Part shown: in pieces, positions 62,435-64,000 of the stretch | Numbering within the stretch: position 1 is the stretch's first letter | How the letters are laid out: each line of letters opens with the position of its first letter | NCBI GenBank assembly: GCA_934899185.1 | Contig: CAKXYI010000001.1 | Span: 124,001 to 188,000 of the forward strand | Origin: an uncultured Lachnospiraceae bacterium | GTDB taxonomy: Bacteria; Bacillota; Clostridia; Lachnospirales; Lachnospiraceae | Direction of reading: 5' to 3' | DNA length: 64,000 bases | Translations under genes and position numbers: made by a program | Notes under the pieces: generated by a model | What the model saw: only the letters and a program-made list of their open reading frames with translations | Databases searched by the model: none | What the model was told of the DNA's origin: nothing

Positions 62435-63331
62435 CTACACCAGATATTTTCGGAAGAATGCACATTCATCCTGATTGATCTCTTTTGCCTCTTCCAGATT
62501 CATATTGACATGGCAGACATGTGCCATATATTTTTTATCCTCTGATCCATAGCATTTCCATGCACAAGGGATGCCCTTGTCTGTCAAAAAATCATACATA
62601 GGCTTCGCATTTTCCTTCAAAAAATCATAATAGGATGTCATGACATAGGTCGGTGGGTAACTCGCTGTAATATGTCCAAGCACATCCAATCTTTCATCAG
62701 AAAAATCAAAATCTTTTCCCAGATAATCGCCATATAAGGCTTTATTCATCTTGTTCACCTTGCCATCTTTATCCACAATCGTAAGGACATACATGCCACA
62801 GTTCAGACCTATGGCGCGTATGGTAATTGCCTGCGGCACTGTGAATGGAAATAATTTTGCGTAGTCCGCATTGGTCGCGATGGCTGCATACTGGCTCGTC
62901 ATCTGCGCTCCTGCCGAATCTCCCACCATAAAGACATTATTCAAATCCATGTGATATTCTTCGGCATGTTTTACCATCCACTCCAGCACCATATTGGTTT
63001 CCATCAACTGCGTCGGAAATTTGGCATCCGGTGCCAGGTGATAATTAAAGTTGACAAAGGTAAATCCCTGTTTTGCTAAATACATACCATAGAACTTATA
63101 AATCTCTTTTGTTCCATAGACATAGCCGCCGCCGTGGATACTGACGATGACCGGTAAAAGACCTTCGGTGTCCTTTGGATAATAGACATCCAGTAAATTG
63201 TATCTATCCGCATTTCCTGCATAGTTGATGTCATAGACTGCGGTCACATCTTCCGGTTCTACTAAATTTGCATCCCGCTTGGCATCCGCCCTTCCTGCGC
63301 CCATGCGGAACATTTTTGCTGTAAGCGACAT
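62435..63331 (-). CDS. Acetyl-esterase-like alpha/beta hydrolase (HGGG type)
   Basis: Cytoplasmic esterase of 298 residues of the hormone-sensitive-lipase-like group. VIVSIHGGGYVYGTKE is the oxyanion loop, FVNFNYHLAPDAKFP the next conserved block, and VFMVGDSAGAQMTS the nucleophile elbow with Ser near residue 147. The Asp lies in YDFLKENA and the His in AHVCHVNM. Esterases of this group next to sugar symporters and GH3 enzymes usually deacetylate oligosaccharides such as acetylated xylo-oligosaccharides; that use here is inferred. TAGGAG precedes the ATG at 63331. Confidence 0.87.
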   Translation of the reverse strand: MSLTAKMFRMGAGRADAKRDANLVEPEDVTAVYDINYAGNADRYNLLDVYYPKDTEGLLPVIVSIHGGGYVYGTKEIYKFYGMYLAKQGFTFVNFNYHLAPDAKFPTQLMETNMVLEWMVKHAEEYHMDLNNVFMVGDSAGAQMTSQYAAIATNADYAKLFPFTVPQAITIRAIGLNCGMYVLTIVDKDGKVNKMNKALYGDYLGKDFDFSDERLDVLGHITASYPPTYVMTSYYDFLKENAKPMYDFLTDKGIPCAWKCYGSEDKKYMAHVCHVNMNLEEAKEINQDECAFFRKYLV

Positions 63332-63364
63332 ATCATACTCCTATCTCTGCTCTTCTTTTTATTT

Positions 63365-63418
63365 CAAAAAGTGCAGTCTCTGCTATTTGATATACTTATT
63401 CTAACAGACACTGCACTT
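63365..63418 (-). terminator. Terminator between the GPH symporter and the esterase
   Basis: AAGTGCAGT / ACTGCACTT, a perfect 9-bp stem continued by TCTG/CAGA, with a 22-base loop, then TTTTTG on the minus strand. It lies about 50 bases after the symporter stop. Confidence 0.75.
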
Positions 63419-63466
63419 ATGATTTATTAAATTTTTACGCTTTTTTGTAAATTATTCGCTTTCTTC

Positions 63467-64000
63467 TTACCGTGCTTCATGCTTTTTTGCAAGGTCAGCC
63501 TTGATCTGTGGAAGTTCTTTATCCAACTTGTATGCAATACCAAGGATCAAGAGTACAACCATCAGAACCATAGGCACATAGTTGAAAAGTACCTGGATAG
63601 AGGTCAGAGCGGATGCTGACTGGGTTGCAAGACTTCCATCATATCCGGCAAGTCCCATGATAAGACCTACCATACCGGATGCGATACCACTTCCCAACTT
63701 AGAAGCAAAAGAGTTGACAGAAGCAAGCATACCTTCTACTCTGGTTCCGGTCTTCCATTCGCCATAGTCCATGGTATCGATCAGATAAATAGAGATCATC
63801 ATAGAAACCGGCAGGATAGCAATACTACCGATAACCGATCCTACCGTCAGTGTAACCAGATTGGTTCCACCAAGGATACGGATACCATAACCTACAACAC
63901 CGCAAACAGCGCCTGCTCGCAGGATCGGAACGGTTCCAAACTTTCTGGAAAGTACCGGGAAGATCAGCATGACAATAGGTGTCAGCATACTACCGATAGA
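63467..64000 (-). CDS. GPH-family sugar symporter, C-terminal part
   Basis: Membrane transporter cut by the window edge; the last 178 codons are present up to the stop at 63467. SIYLIDTMDYGEWKTGTRVEG is the conserved central/C-terminal signature of the MelB/XynB GPH group, followed by NSFASKLGSGIASG and two further helices. The N-terminal half with the cation site is not in the window. It lies upstream of the esterase and the GH3 in the same direction with a terminator in between, so the three probably serve one substrate, for example an acetylated xyloside or glucoside. Confidence 0.88.
   Translation of the reverse strand, partial: SIGSMLTPIVMLIFPVLSRKFGTVPILRAGAVCGVVGYGIRILGGTNLVTLTVGSVIGSIAILPVSMMISIYLIDTMDYGEWKTGTRVEGMLASVNSFASKLGSGIASGMVGLIMGLAGYDGSLATQSASALTSIQVLFNYVPMVLMVVLLILGIAYKLDKELPQIKADLAKKHEAR

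Overview
The window looks like a chromosomal segment of a Gram-positive anaerobe of the Clostridia, most likely a Lachnospiraceae-type gut bacterium. Supporting signs are strong AGGAGG ribosome binding sites before almost every gene, sigma-A-like promoters, a clostridial lysine riboswitch, LplA/LplB/LplC-type sugar ABC components without their own ATPase, domain-permuted GH3 enzymes, and small Firmicutes families that I associate with DUF5721, DUF5692 and C_GCAxxG_C_C. The genus cannot be fixed from the sequence alone. About four fifths of the genes are on the minus strand.

Left part (1-16 kb), carbohydrate use. An incomplete alpha-L-rhamnosidase, two Lpl-type permeases, a GH94 phosphorylase, a clan GH-A hydrolase and a sugar-binding lipoprotein form one minus-strand cluster beside a divergent AraC regulator. 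A terminator hairpin behind the binding-protein gene probably sets its expression above the rest. A GH35 beta-galactosidase, a second AraC regulator with a cupin domain, a Phd/ParE-type toxin-antitoxin pair and a GPH sugar symporter follow. At 16-22 kb comes housekeeping: degV-folC-nth, a transglutaminase lipoprotein with an M18 aminopeptidase, and a cold-shock gene. From 22 to 30 kb one long minus-strand run reads ClpX paralogue, HD-GYP-REC protein, 7TM hybrid kinase with Hpt, subtilase, DUF5721-like protein. This looks like a signalling and proteolysis module and is one of the two most interesting stretches.

Middle (30-48 kb). An MFS-GDPD-MgtC operon has a palindrome over its promoter. An esterase gene, a marR-tauE pair and a dapA-dapB operon under a lysine riboswitch with terminator follow, then cobO, an SSB-like gene with two OB folds, and typA. 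Between typA and the shikimate genes (aroK-aroE, divergent aroD) lies a visibly AT-rich islet of about 3.3 kb. It holds an XRE regulator, a 90-residue protein, a membrane protein of unknown function and two different nucleotidyltransferase-fold proteins. The XRE gene and the membrane protein share back-to-back promoters and two near-identical 21-bp operators. After the aro genes come a Lar-like zinc ribbon, a C_GCAxxG_C_C protein, a DUF5692-like membrane protein and a TetR regulator.

Right part (48-64 kb), a second carbohydrate region. One apparent operon encodes a LevR-like PRD regulator, a complete lactose/cellobiose-type PTS (EIIA, EIIB, EIIC), a GH1 phospho-beta-glucosidase, its own HPr and Enzyme I, and a secreted domain-permuted GH3. 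A second transcription unit holds an incomplete GPH symporter, an acetyl-esterase-like hydrolase and a second, cytoplasmic, permuted GH3. No tRNA, rRNA, CRISPR array, insertion sequence or phage gene was seen. All promoter and operator calls were made by eye and are predictions.
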